From Brienomyrus brachyistius (lineage: Eukaryota > Chordata > Actinopteri > Osteoglossiformes > Mormyridae): a stretch of 64,000 bases of DNA. The stretch lies in assembly GCF_023856365.1 (NCBI RefSeq), contig NC_064539.1, positions 16,381,519-16,445,518 on the forward strand, given 5' to 3'. The notes below the pieces were generated by a model. The model worked only from the letters and a program-made list of their open reading frames with translations, had not been told where the DNA came from and searched no databases. The position numbers and the translations under genes are program-made. Every line of letters starts with the position of its first letter. The first letter of the stretch is position 1. Positions 1 to 24,318 of the stretch are shown here, one piece after another.

Positions 1-87
1 AAGCTATATATCCCTTGGTGCTCACAGTTGACATCATCATTTTGAAGGCAAGAGCAGTGTCTTTGAAGCCACGGCGGCTGAGAACAA

Positions 88-2325
88 TCACCAGTGGGAG
101 GCTACTGCGAAAAGGATCTGCAGAAGCATGGAAAGGCACGGCACTTGGCCTATGACGTACGCCACGGAGCGAGTCGGCGCCTTCAGCTGGCAGAGGTACG
201 CCACGCTGTGAACGATTCGGCACAGGAAGAATGCCAAAAAGTGGAGGCGTGCCACAAACAGCGTGGGCTCCGTCAAGGAATAAATGGCGCCTAAGAAAAG
301 GAAGGGAAATATGTTCTCCATGTCATTTTGATGAGCCCTGCAACAGAAAAACAAAGAAAACAAGGAAATTGAGCCTCTGTCCTCTTTTTGCACCATTGCA
401 AAAGTGGCCACTTTTACAGTGAAAGTGTTCACCAAGTAGTATTTGACCTTTTGTTCCAAGTTGACGTCTGCAACTGCAAACAGACATCTAAGGTTTGCTG
501 TTTTTTGTTGAACATAAACATGACATTCAAGACATTTAAACTGATCTGCCAGACAAAACATAGTAGAAATCTCCTTGCAAAAACATATGATTCACATACA
601 ATTTGAGATTAATTCGTCAATACCTTCCTCTCATTTTGACTTACATTATTTAATCGTAATCAAAATGTGAAATTTTGCATCACTTCTCAGCAATGATGGT
701 CACTGCCTAAGACTGACGTGTGGTCAAAGTCTACCCCAAAGGGGTCCAAACACCCCTGCTTCATGGTCATCATCCCAAGATCTGAAAAACACCCTGTATT
801 ATGCAATGCTGCATATTTTCACTTGTGAATACGACATCTCATCTTTCAGTTAAATGCTTCCTCACTTTCACTTCCTATTCTGGAATTTTGGTACTAATAG
901 CAAAGGTTTATAGGACAGAACACCAACACCATTTTTGATAACAGCTGCTAGACAGTAAGTGCTTTAATGATTTTTTTTAATTACTATTATTTTTCTTGAA
1001 TAACCTCATTATACTCTCGAGGTATTTGTTTTGTTTTCATGAGAAGAATGGAAAGTATTACTGTATTTAATAGTAATTCACGATACTGTGATGCAATTTC
1101 GCTAAACCAATAAACCAACAATTTCTATAGCGAGTCAAAGCATACAAACACTATTATGCCGTGGTCCACTTCCTTAATGATAAGCAAGGGTATCGCTAAG
1201 ACTGTGGCCCCTAAAATGTTCTTTGCCCCCCTCCCCAATAAATTTGCACTAGCTTAAATACTGTACTCATTCGTTTCCATTAAAATGAGAGACCAGTAAA
1301 TGATCACCCCTCCCCCATGAATCTCTAGCGACGGTCCTGCAACTAAAGGAAACAACTGGTTCTGAAACCAGATTAGTTATGGGGACGCAAGAGGATAGCA
1401 GAGATTGTGTCATAAAATTCAGGCTGAGAACAATAATACGGTTAGTCATTTAATGACACCGCATTGCTAACTTCCTGTTGCAAAATGTGCTGGTTCTTTA
1501 GACTTATAATTATGGTCTTTCATTTTTTGCTTTATTTTCAAAAACATTTTTAAGCAAGGAGCTCCTTGTGTTTAAACGAATAATCGTTTTGCATAATTAT
1601 GCAGATACCCCTTAGCCTCCTGAGATTATTAATGGACATTAGTACTGTAAGAAAACAGTAAAACGGTATTGCGGAGTTGGACGGCTTGGTTTGCGTAGCA
1701 CAAACCCAGGTACTGCACAAGGGTCCCACACCGGAATAAAGCACCTACTCTACTTTTGAAGATACTGGGAATAATTTACACGCCCAAACACATAACCAGC
1801 GCTCTATGAAATATAATGTACAGCTAATTTGGTATTAAAATCTAATAAACAAATGGAAATCATTTTAATGCTAAAAGTATGTCGTGTGTTGAACGATCCT
1901 AATCAAGTCGTGGACACTTATTTATTGTAATAATACTAAAAACAAAAAAAAAGCGGACGGTGCTGACCTCCGGCAGCGTTCCACGTAGGGGTCCCCCCTG
2001 TGGTACTGCGTCCCTCCGTGTCTGAGGGCGTCTTCTGGGTTGGCGAACGCCTTTTAAATCACAGTAAACGGAGCGCCTCAGTGAAAATAAACACATTAAA
2101 CATACCAAAGTGCCGAAGAGGCACACATTCTGAAGACAACTGCGATTCAAAGTAACAAACGATATGTGCGTAGTATAAGCCCAGTTAAGGACTCCGTTTT
2201 TCAAAACAAATACTCACCTTTTTTCGCAGCCTGACTTGCCCTGTGATAAACGCAATGACGTACATTTTGAGAACAAGAAGAACGCTGTAAAAAACGAAAG
2301 AGGCAAAGACGTTATTATCCAGCAT
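88..2325 (-). CDS. ptges: Microsomal prostaglandin E synthase 1 (3 coding exons)
   Basis: Glutathione-dependent MAPEG-family membrane enzyme that isomerises PGH2 to PGE2 in the ER/nuclear envelope. Coding exons, 5' to 3' on the minus strand: 2218-2325, 1968-2050 and 88-337, giving 146 residues against 152 in human. All junctions are GT-AG and keep frame. Exon 1 holds the first hydrophobic helix and ends TGQVRLRKK. Exon 2 reads KAFANPEDALRHGG, a family signature. Exon 3 holds AHQNDMEN and LKAPTRSVAY. The catalytic Arg126/Ser127 pair (human numbering), His113, Tyr117 and Tyr130 equivalents are present. Two positions differ from the human enzyme as I remember it: Arg73 is Gln and Thr131 is Val. 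The start is the only ATG before the first helix. The 3'UTR runs off the left edge. Confidence 0.95.
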
Positions 2326-2460
2326 GCTGGCTGCTGCGCGCGGACGCCGCGTCAGGGCTAAGACTGCGCGCGAGCCTCCCTCGCTTGTTTATATCTCCCG
2401 GTGGAAGCGCGTGGCTTCTTTGCCCCGCGAGTCACTGTCGTATTTCATCATAGCTGAAGC
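2326..2460 (-). promoter_or_regulatory. CpG-rich 5' flank of ptges
   Basis: The stretch just upstream of the ptges start codon is much richer in CG dinucleotides (cgcgcggacgccgcg, actgcgcgcgag) than the AT-rich surroundings, as expected for a CpG-type vertebrate promoter and 5'UTR. No transcription start can be fixed by eye. From 2461 to 2700 the DNA returns to AT-rich sequence with a T run near 2610 and no gene. Confidence 0.55.
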
Positions 2461-2699
2461 AAAGCGGCCAAAGAAACGCTGTCTTCATGGATAATAAATT
2501 ATGTAACCTATAAGTATCCATATTTATGTTAAAAACTATATTTTTATCAACGTTACTCTCTGACATCTTTCATGCTAGATATGAAAATAGTTTCTCATTT
2601 TGATTTTATCTTTTTTTTTTTTTTTGGAGGGGGCAAACTTTGCCTAAGTTGAATTGCCTCAAACTCTTTCTATGTGCAAATAAACCTATGGCCCAGAGA

Positions 2700-3420
2700 A
2701 CTATCCATTATCCATTTGGGAGAAATGTATCATCCCAGCTGATTGGAAAATAGGATTTGTGGTCCCAATCTGGAAAGGGAAGGTTGATCGCCTGGATTGT
2801 GACAACTACAGGGGGATAACACTGCTCTCAGCGCCTGGTATGGTCTTTGCTGGGGTCATCCGTGATCACTTGCTTGTCTGTCAGCGACCAGAGCAGTCTG
2901 GCTTTACACATAAAAAGTCTATCATCAAACACATGCACATCGAAGGTTCTTATAAAGCACAAGCGTGAATATCAGCAGAGGGTTTGCAGGCTTTGCTGAT
3001 CTTCATAAAACGTTTGATTCAGTTGATCGAGTTGCCGTGTGGGACATCTTGAGACGTTGCGGGACCCCCCCCCCCGAAGTTGCTGGAGGTCATGGCCGGC
3101 CTGTACACTGGGACTGTGAGTGCTGTGCAGAGTGGAGGGCAAACCTCCGTGTTCTGAGGTTCTGCAGGGGTGTGTTCTTGCTCCTACTCTGTCCAGTGCT
3201 TGTATGGACCGGGCGTTGGGCAGGGTCTTGGTGTCCAGCAGCTGTGGAGCGTCTGTTGGTGAAGAAAGATTTACTGATCTTGACTTTGCCAACGGTGCTT
3301 TGATCTTTGTGGAGTCAATGGAGGCTCTGATAGGGGCTCGGGAGAGACTGAGAGAGGAGACGGACCGTCAGGGCTTCCATAAAAACCAAGACGCAGGCCT
3401 GTATTTTTATTTATTACTTT
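2700..3420 (+). mobile_element. Decayed non-LTR retrotransposon, reverse transcriptase fragment
   Basis: Translating across frames gives pieces typical of the fish non-LTR reverse transcriptase: VPIWKGKVDRLDCDNYRGI at 2760-2820, then EQSGFTHKKSII, then ADLHKTFDSVDR at 2995-3030 (normally VDLRKAFDSV), and further on LDFANGALIF, where the catalytic FADD box should be. Frame changes, a C run at 3064-3075 and the altered catalytic box show an inactive 5'-truncated copy. I do not assign the clade. Confidence 0.8.
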
Positions 3421-3649
3421 ATTAAGATATATGAACATTCACCAAAGCACTTGTTGACAAATGCATAAATGAAGAGTATTGAGTCGGCAGCTAAAGATAA
3501 ACGATAAGCATCAAACAAGGCTGTATGTTTTCATTCACTGAGAAACCTGCAAACGTACTTTTATCTACTTACTAAAACAGAAACTTTGCTTCAGGGAAAG
3601 AGATATGCATTTTTTTTTAAATCCACAAAAACAGTTTCAGTGGTATTTG

Positions 3650-3800
3650 TCTCTGTGGGTTAGGGTTAGGGTGCTGGCCCTCAGATGGGAAAGTCATTCG
3701 TTCAAATCCCCTGTATGACAGCAGAGATCACATTACTGCTGGGCCCTTGAGGAAGGGCCCTAATCCCGAAAAATGCCCGAGAGGTGCCAGAAGATAGCTA
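3650..3800 (+). repeat. tRNA-derived SINE fragment
   Basis: Contains an RNA polymerase III B-box-like element (cgttcaaatcccc) after a region like a tRNA head (gtgctggccctcagatggg). It is followed by gctgggcccttgaggaaggg, a tail that recurs in fish SINE/L2-type repeats. It starts with two TTAGGG units, too few to count as interstitial telomere. The 540 bp after it (to about 4340) show no gene. Confidence 0.6.
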
Positions 3801-4344
3801 ATGCTACACTCTGAAGTCAAACTTCACTCTCATCCGCCTGCTTGGATTTGGTTGTACTTGCTACCAGTTCAGTGACAATGTAGTTGCTCTGTTTCATCTC
3901 TTGCAACTTTACCCTCTTAAAATATAGAAAGTGAAGAAGTTCAAGCACTTTTTAAATTGGGTATAATATCTTCCATACTTCATATATCATTAACTCCATA
4001 ATGTATTTTGAAAGCCTTCCAGCATCTTTTTACATGTTCATCTTTTGAACATGAATATAAAATGTGGATAAATTTGATTATTCCCACTGTTTCGTTTGAA
4101 TTGGATTTCGCATGTAATGTAACTCTATCATACCTTTGACTTGGAGTGAGTGCAGGTTTGCAGCCGTGGGTCTTTGCAGTATAACAGCAGACAGAGATAT
4201 TTTTTTTCCTACCGTTTCCTGATCTCATGTATGTGCCGTTAGTCTCACTACAACGCAAAAAGACTCAGACGATCTGCTTATTTCCACTGCTCTATCTCCT
4301 CACTTTCACAAGATCTACAATCTCAAAACCAGCAAACAAAAATT

Positions 4345-4775
4345 ACACTGTCAGGCCAAAAAAAAGTCGCTATTTGAATTTTTTGTTGGACCGCCTTTAG
4401 CTTTGATTACGCTGCACATTTGTCATGGCGTTGTTATTTTTGCATTCATTTCTCACCGAGATCCTGTATTGACAAGTGAGATGAACCACTCCTTAAAGCC
4501 TCCTTTAATCACACCCCAAAGACCTTCAGAGAGGTTAAGGTCACAGCTCTGTGGTAACCAAATATTACGTGAAAATGACTCCTCATGCTCACTGAACCAC
4601 TCTTTGACAATTCGAACCCAATGAATCCTGGCATTCTTGTCCTGGAATATGTCCATGCCAACAGGGAAGAAAGAAACGCACTGATGATGGATGGAGGTGT
4701 AACCTGGCCAGTCAGTAGATTCAGGTGCTCAGCTGAATTCACTTTATTGCTGCATACCGTTGCTGAGCTGTAATA
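4345..4775 (-). mobile_element. Tc1/mariner-like transposase relic
   Basis: On the minus strand, 4453-4656 encodes a stretch ending in the catalytic C-terminal part of a Tc1-like (DD34E) transposase: FQDKNARIHWVRIVKEW, then LPQSCDLNLSEGLWGVIK, corresponding to the usual DNAxxH and PQSPDLNPIExLW motifs. The Asp-Asn block and the PQSxDLN block are recognisable but altered, and the N-terminal part is missing. The left part (tgtcaggccaaaaaaaagtc) resembles an element end. It is non-functional. Confidence 0.75.
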
Positions 4776-5790
4776 ATGATCCAGTCACTGGCTTCATAAG
4801 TATTTGCTGATATAAATTCAAATGCCGACTTTCTTTGTGGCCGGACTGTGTGTTTTGCAATGCTGTGTTAATTTAATATTTTTTTTTATCAGTTTCTCGC
4901 TGTTAAAGATGCAGCCGTGGAAAATAATTAAACTGAAAGTGAGTTATATCCCATCAGCTGATTTAAAATAGTGTATTATAAGAGTACAACCGAGCTGAAA
5001 TCTCATTCTGCATGTCTTTGGCAGAAATCATCATCACCATCACATCTCCTGCACTTTAGCTGCCATTTTACACAACAGGATACACATTTAAATCCATGTG
5101 TTACAGACTTTTGTGTGCATTTAGGGAACCACACCCAGGAAGGATGTCTCATACATACCATAATACATATAATACACAAAGACTAGCACAATAATCTCTG
5201 TGTTTAGTTACATGCCTGTAACTTCATTTTGACATATATTCCTAAAATTTCCTCATTCTGCATCATTCTTGTTGACCACAGGTAACCATTTTGCCTCCCA
5301 ATATTTCATAGGGGCAAGAGGGGAGATCAGTCAGCAGAGAGGGAACCTCTAAAAATCAGCAAGAGAGATAAATATTTACTTTTTGAATGACTGTAGAAGA
5401 ACTGATGTAGAACAGATCCTGAAATATTCTTTGGTGTAGATTTTTAGATGAATCTGCACGTTAAAGCCCACGAGAGCCAAAGTGCCTTAGAAGGTTCCTT
5501 AATCTCAGAACCTTATTGGCTGTTTAAGTGATATTCTTCACAGGATGCTTTACGATTTAGGTTCTCTAAAAAATATTACCTGCCAGGAATCATATTCTCT
5601 AGTGGTTATGTAGTGTTTATGAAGGAGAGCACAGTGCTGGGTGACTGTAACCAGAAAGTGTAAGAAAGGTGTTGTGGACAGAAGAGAATTAAAAAATAAA
5701 AAGCTCAAAGGTGGTAAAAAGTGAAAAACCACTTTATGAGAAAAACTATTAAACAAAATAGTAGCAGCACTCTAACCCCCCACTGCGTTC
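4776..5790. other. AT-rich intergenic stretch, no gene seen
   Basis: I see no exon-like ORF with homology, no RNA gene and no clear repeat. The longest ORFs here lack any recognisable domain and have composition typical of random AT-rich DNA. Confidence 0.5.
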
Positions 5791-5799
5791 TGACTCATA

Positions 5800-5912
5800 T
5801 GCCCGGCCCAGCCCAGCCCAGCCCAGCCCGGCCCTGTCCTGCCTCGCGGCCTATTCCTCTCCCGCTCTCTCTCTCTGTCTCCCTCTCCCTCTCTCTCTCT
5901 CCCTCTCTCATT
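5800..5912. repeat. CCCAG short tandem repeat followed by (CT)n microsatellite
   Basis: Repeated cccag units (5808-5832) are followed after about 25 bp by a CT-rich tract (5855-5910). Both are simple-sequence DNA, and the ORF across them is a by-product. Confidence 0.85.
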
Positions 5913-6440
5913 TTGATCTAGTCACCCTATTTACCCAAGGACCAATCAAGGCCAGCTGGGTTTTGCTAAATTCATTGCATTAGATTTGCCAGATGATTTT
6001 TCACTATGGCCCGGGATACTGAAATATAAAGGCACTCAGTCTCAGACATCAACTCCATTTAGGCTCAGGATTAATGATCTAACACTTATAATTGGAAGAA
6101 CCCTGACATTGGAAATAGTCATCGACTGTAATTAGGGCTGGGCAATATAAACTATATATCAACTATCGATAAGAAAATAAGAAACTTTGATAAACTGTCA
6201 ATAAGGAGCATTGGTTAGCACACATCACAGAAACAAACACAATTCTAACCAATCATACAGTAGTCTTTTAAAAATAGACAATCTACACCCAACAAACACA
6301 GCGAGGTTGATTGACTTAGCTGAGCGCATCACATTCTACTGTTTGGGTAATATCACGGAGAGGTGAGTATACACTCCGAGGAGACGTTGGTGTGGGTGAA
6401 GAAAGAGACAGTTCAGCAGCCACAATATTATTTTAACACG
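5913..6440. other. Intergenic, with a fragment of a DNA-transposon end
   Basis: No gene is seen. The segment agggctgggcaatataaac near 6134 looks like the end of a class II element seen widely in fish, but its partner end is not found. The rest is AT-rich and unassigned. Confidence 0.4.
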
Positions 6441-6445
6441 GAGAT

Positions 6446-6446
<1 letters not shown>

Positions 6447-6475
<29 letters not shown>
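6447..6475. repeat. (CAA)n microsatellite
   Basis: Nine to ten perfect caa units. They produce a polyglutamine ORF on the plus strand and a polyleucine ORF on the minus strand, neither of which is a gene. Confidence 0.95.
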
Positions 6476-6476
<1 letters not shown>

Positions 6477-6700
6477 ATTTATTTTTATATAGCGCATTAT
6501 CACAACATTACATTGTCTCAAAGCGCTTTACAGTATCCTCACCCAAAGCCCCCAGTGAGTAAGCCATAGGCGACAGTAGCAAGGAAAAACTCCCTAGAAG
6601 GAAGAAACCTTGAGAGGGACCAGACTCAAAGGGGGAGCCCATCCTCCAGGGGCCGGCAGGGATAAATAAATGGAAAAAACATCAGTGGTGTGGCAGTCCA
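6476..6700. repeat. Interspersed repeat common in teleosts
   Basis: Carries ttatatagcgc, caaagcgctttaca, aaggaaaaactccctagaag and gaaaccttgagaggg, a run of phrases I recognise from a widespread fish interspersed repeat. The class is uncertain, so I leave it open. Confidence 0.55.
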
Positions 6701-6777
6701 ACATACGACAGACTGTTGCTGTGTATCGTAAACTCTGCCAAAAGCCTGTGCCAACAAAAACTGGAAATACTACAAAC

Positions 6778-6990
6778 TTACAGGGGTTGGACAATGAAAC
6801 CGAAAGACCATAGTTATTTATAGTGTAAGGCCTCCTTCTGCAGCCAACTCAGCATCAAATTTGCCTTGAGAAGAACATATACAAGTCCTGCACACACAGT
6901 GGCCAGGGGGATTTTGCGCCATTCCTCATGCAGAACAGTGGTGAGGGGTCTCATTTATAACTGGTGCATACTCAGAAAACTGGACCTGAA
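6778..6990 (-). mobile_element. Tc1-like element fragment
   Basis: Begins ttacaggggttggacaatg, an inverted-terminal-repeat-like start. It continues with segments matching the antisense of a fish Tc1-like transposase region (gtaaggcctccttctgcagc, gggattttgcgccattcctc). Only about 200 bp remain and no right end is visible. Confidence 0.6.
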
Positions 6991-9920
6991 AGAGGCACGC
7001 ACAACTTTGCGATCTATAGTGTATGTCAATGAATAATACTAAAGTGTATGTCAACGTTTGACCAGCTGAAAAATTGATATAGTAAATAAAGGTTGAAATG
7101 AATTAGTCTCTTAGCTATTATTTTGACTTTGAGAAGAAAGTTCTGGCAACATGACATGTGGAGTTGGGAAACATTGAGTTTGAAAGTATTTCACCTAAAA
7201 CTTTTGGCCTCTGTAGTATATTGCAACAGTTGCTGTTGTATATTAACAGCACAGTAGCACATAAGCAACCAGACCAGGCAATCAGAAGATTTATGCACAT
7301 CATCTTTATTTTGTTTTAATTTTTTTAGTTTCTTTTGCGACTAGGCATAGAGTACAGCACTGATTGAAACTGTAACGAGACAATTCTGCATTTAGCCAAA
7401 CACGCGTTACAGCTACATGCACTGAATTCTTCAGTACAGACCTCCTAGTGGAGTGTGACTTGACAATTATCTAATAGAAATCCGTTATCAATAAACAACT
7501 TCATATCATACTGAGTAACAGGAATCAATAAGTGAGTACGGTATGGGAATTCATCCTAGAGGACAATATACTGAACCGTAAATTAGTAAAAACAAATGCA
7601 ATTAAGGATTTCTACCTATTAAGCATTTCCTTTGTCCTTACATCAAAGTTCATGTCACCCACTGAATAACCTTTTTCACACTGCTTTCCAGCAAAACCTT
7701 TAATATTAGTTTGCCATTTCTGCTGTAACTTCTTAGTCTTGTTATGGATACGTAAACTTCTGCATCATTTGCTGTACAGGAAACAAATCTGCTAGGCTTG
7801 TGCATAAATGCATTAAAGCTAAACCACACAAATATTTCAGTTATCAGGATGAAACTACCCAGCGCCTGTCATCTGTGTCCTTCTTTGACATCCATATTAC
7901 AAGTATCACTTTGGCCAGTTTCCAGTTTAAAGGTAGCATCCGAGGTCATACAGTAACACATCAATAAGGTCAATACAAGTCATTCATTTGGTCTTGTATA
8001 TACATTAAAGAGAAATCCTGGATGTTGTCGGCTGTCCGTGGAAGTTCTCGCAAGCATTTCCTCCTTCTCACAGCCCTAAAAGTCACTCACATCAGTGGCA
8101 GACTTGCATTTGCTTCAGTTTACTGAGAAATATTACAGGGTATTATAGTCTCTCATCAAGTCAATAAATAAAGCCAACAATTCATAACCAAGACATAACC
8201 AAGAGAATGAAGCTACAGCTCAACAGTCTATGAAAATGAACAACAAATATTGTTACTATAATGAAAAAAACCACCTACCCATGGCCATCAAAAAATCATA
8301 TATAACGAAGCGATTATCAAAAAAAAACTGTAAGGCAGCATTGCAAAGAGCACGTTAACAAGTCACTTAATCAGAGACACTCAGTACTTTGAATCATATG
8401 ACATTCTCCATCTTTTTTTCTTGCAATTATGACAGCACCATAAATGTTTGCAACTTAGTCCAAAAAAATCTCGCCCTTCAGACTTCTTATAAATATTGGT
8501 TAAATAATCATATAAATAGTCAAATAAATAAGTATTTTGATATGGCTCTCAAGAAACTGTCACATGAAAGAGACGATTGTCACCCGTCAGCAGAGGTCTG
8601 ACCTATGATAGATTCTGAAAAATAATAAGAAAATTAAAAGACACCTAGAGGATTAGATCATACTTCTCATGCACAATCATCATGTGATACTTATGAAAGA
8701 AACAGCAAACAAGGGCAGGTTACATCTGTGAAACAAAGTGTCTAAATATTTTGATTCTGCTTTGACTTAAACATCTTCTACTTTGCAATAAATATCAAAT
8801 ATGGCATTTTCTAATCAGACAAATGAATGCTTTTTAATGGCAATGAAATATGTATTTAAATATTGACTAATATCTTAAGTGTTACTTGAAAATAATAAAA
8901 AAAAGTACAGGCCAGTGTTTTCAAACATTACAGGCCTGCTTCATAACCAAAGGAAATTTCTCACAGCACAGTTCTGTGGGCATCCTGCATGCAACCACAA
9001 ATACATCTTCTGTCATTCTGAGCAAGGCGAGTGCATGAGCGGGAGGACCACCAGTGCCAGGCAATAATGCATGAGAAATTAAATGTCAGTCACTGCAACA
9101 AGAATGACGATTACCATCAAAACGCTTTAACCCATTAACTTTTGCCATTCTGACATTTACATCAAAAGCAAACCACAGTGGTGGCAAATGTAGCTATTTT
9201 TGTGACCAGCGGTTATGAGTAAGCGATTTGGTGCGACTAGCTAACTGCAATGAACGTTTTTCACACTGCACACGGATATCATGTTACGAAAGCTCAAAGA
9301 AAGAAAATCAATATACAAAGTATTAAGAAACTAAATTTCAAGTATGCAAGAATTATGCAAGCATAATCAGAATCATAAAAAAACATTTTGGTCAATGTTA
9401 GAAAGAACTACAAGTCCAATTTTTTTAGTTTTCTGTTCTTGCATTACTATCAAATTTTATATATAATTTTTGCATCACAGTTGATAGAACTGGTAAAGGA
9501 CAGTTTTTGAATGTGTAGCTGTTTTGCAAAATATTTAATCACTAAATATTACAGTAACACATTTTAAAAGTTTTGACTGCACTCAAAGTTTTTAATAGAA
9601 GATGATAACCAATTCAGCACAGATACATTTAACGTACTCTTTAGAATGTTGTTAGCGTTCTGTGTATTCTGCAGTAAAATCTGGAATAATTTAAATATCA
9701 TCAAAAATGATATTTATTATTAGTATGAATGTACTGCCACATACATCACTGATACAATGAAGAGGAAAACATCAGTTGAACTGTAACCAAAATGTCATCA
9801 TATTACTGGATAGCTGGGTACATAGGGAGCGATACAGTGTTCTGTAGCTGATCAGTTCCTAATGCCATGACATTTCCATATTTAATATTTATTAACAAAT
9901 ATTATAGCTCCTTTTGGTAT
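6991..9920. other. Long AT-rich region, no gene assigned
   Basis: Nearly 3 kb of AT-rich DNA with no recognisable exon or repeat. A TTTATT (AATAAA on the minus strand) lies near 7303, and the texture resembles a long 3'UTR, so part of it may be untranslated sequence of a minus-strand gene. The USP20 stop is more than 1.5 kb further right, with a SINE in between. I assign no function. Confidence 0.4.
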
Positions 9921-9924
9921 ACTA

Positions 9925-10236
9925 TCCATCCATCCATCCATCCATCCGCCTATCCCAGTCAGGATAATCGCGGAAGCCTGGCACCCATCCCAGACAGCAC
10001 AGGGCACAAGGCTGAGGTACAGCCTTCAAAGGAAGCCAGTTCATCACAGAATGCAAAGAGACACACACTTATATGCTATGGGCAATTTAGAGATTCCAGT
10101 TAGCCTCACTGCACCCAGCAAAGGAAGCACATCTAAACTCAAACACAAAGCGGAGACAGGATTCAAACCCTTAATGCTGCAGGTGGGAGGTAACAGTGAC
10201 ACCAACTGAGACACTGTGCCGCTCACACAGTACACT
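9925..10236 (-). mobile_element. tRNA-derived SINE with (GGAT)n tail
   Basis: On the minus strand it starts with a tRNA-like head (gagcggcacagtgtctcag; B-box-like gggtttgaatcctg), passes through the conserved body (taaattgcccata region) and ends in a (GGAT)n tail, seen as (catc)n at 9927-9945. At least two other copies with the same architecture lie in this window (16276-16522 and 46988-47330). Confidence 0.8.
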
Positions 10237-11139
10237 ATGATTTAATTATTATTACCACTTTCGTTTAGATTTATGATTGGAGGCCACAACATGTGGGGAA
10301 TTTTAGCCATTCAGGAGAGCGGCTGGTTAAGGAACCGTACATCATGATGCCACCAAAATCACCAAGAGGTGCAGTAAATCCGTGGCTTGTGAGTTACCGC
10401 ATTGTTACATCAGAAAAGGCTAATGATGAAAGCTTCCATACAGAAATTGTGCAACATATTGCTCCAATGTGTAAGCAGCAGTCAAACAGAGAGAGAGATT
10501 TTCAGACAGATTATTTCAGGTGACAAACATAGCAAAACAAGTTATCCTTGTTTATTTCCTTACCTACTTGTCTGTCAAGGGTTGAGCAGCCCCTACCCTG
10601 TTCTCCTAGTAAACGGTGCAAGAATAAAAGCACAGGTACAACGCAAAGAAGCTGTGAAGCGACATTCGGGGCCAAAATTATTTCATGACAACGATCCGAA
10701 ACACCTTCAGTTCGAATCTGAGCCGAGCCATGCTTCTTCATGAGAAGATTTCTGCAGAAGGGACACGTTTGTCTAGAAACATCTAATACTCATGGTCATT
10801 CCCCTAGCTAGCCACGTGGTTCGAGTAGCCAAAGCATTCATTCGAGCAGAAGTCCGGAGATTACATCATTATGATACTACAAGTCTACTAGAGCAGCCGT
10901 CATCTTTACCGCACCCAGGCTAAAACGACTACTGCTGGCTTTCTTTTGCCATTTCTGAGAAATATGCTCAAAAAGTACCTCTATTGTTAACTTAGATTAC
11001 AGTTACCACTATTTCTTTATGAACATGTAATAAAATGACAAACCAGTACATTACAAAGTGCTCACGACATTGTTTCACCAAGGTGCAAAGCCAGGGCTGC
11101 GTGCTCCTGCAGGAAGTAGGACCGATCCTGAAGAAGGGA

Positions 11140-11140
<1 letters not shown>
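10237..11140. other. Intergenic / possible USP20 3' UTR
   Basis: No exon is seen. A short plus-strand stretch at 10676-10705 reads KLFHDNDPKHLQ, which resembles the DNDPKH motif of Tc1-like transposases, so a small relic is likely. A minus-strand AATAAA (TTTATT at about 10551) is the first such signal downstream of the USP20 stop and could end its 3'UTR. Confidence 0.4.

Positions 11141-11144
<4 letters not shown>

Positions 11145-11196
<52 letters not shown>
11145..11196. repeat. (CA)n microsatellite
   Basis: About 26 uninterrupted CA units. Confidence 0.97.
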
Positions 11197-11198
<2 letters not shown>

Positions 11199-11542
11199 TA
11201 GGAAGGAAATTGACTTTTCAATTTCATAAGAAAACAAGCAGAGAGTTGGCATGCTGGACAGACCCTGAATGCTGATAAAGCGACCAACAAACTTGTCTGC
11301 ACACCTCCCTGTAGGAGCGGAATGCCCGGAATGGAAATGCTTCCACTGAAATTTCAGTGCCGCGAGACACTGGGATGCATTGTTGAAATGAAGGCATGTC
11401 ACATTCAGGTTTTAACTGGCCAGCAGGAAGTGAGGCTAAGATGTAATAGGTGTGCGTAAAAAGAAACACACCTTCATCATCATCATCACCACGTGCTGAG
11501 GAACCAAAGGGCTGGGACTCACTGATCGAGGGTGACTGTCCA

Positions 11543-24318
<12,776 letters not shown>

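Noticed and set aside
2700..3420. Active retrotransposon
   Set aside because: Frame breaks, loss of the catalytic FADD motif and missing ends show a relic.
3661..3672. TTAGGG repeats as interstitial telomere
   Set aside because: Only two units, inside a SINE-like repeat.
6363..6569. Polyglutamine ORF
   Set aside because: It is produced only by the (CAA)n microsatellite; no homology either side and no splice context.
10140..10236. tRNA gene
   Set aside because: A tRNA-like head with a B-box is present, but it cannot fold as a full tRNA and is followed by the SINE body; same for 16480-16522 and 52405-52485.
10992..11402. 136-residue minus-strand ORF with a Cys-Val repeat
   Set aside because: The repeat is the (CA)n microsatellite in another frame; the rest has no recognisable domain.
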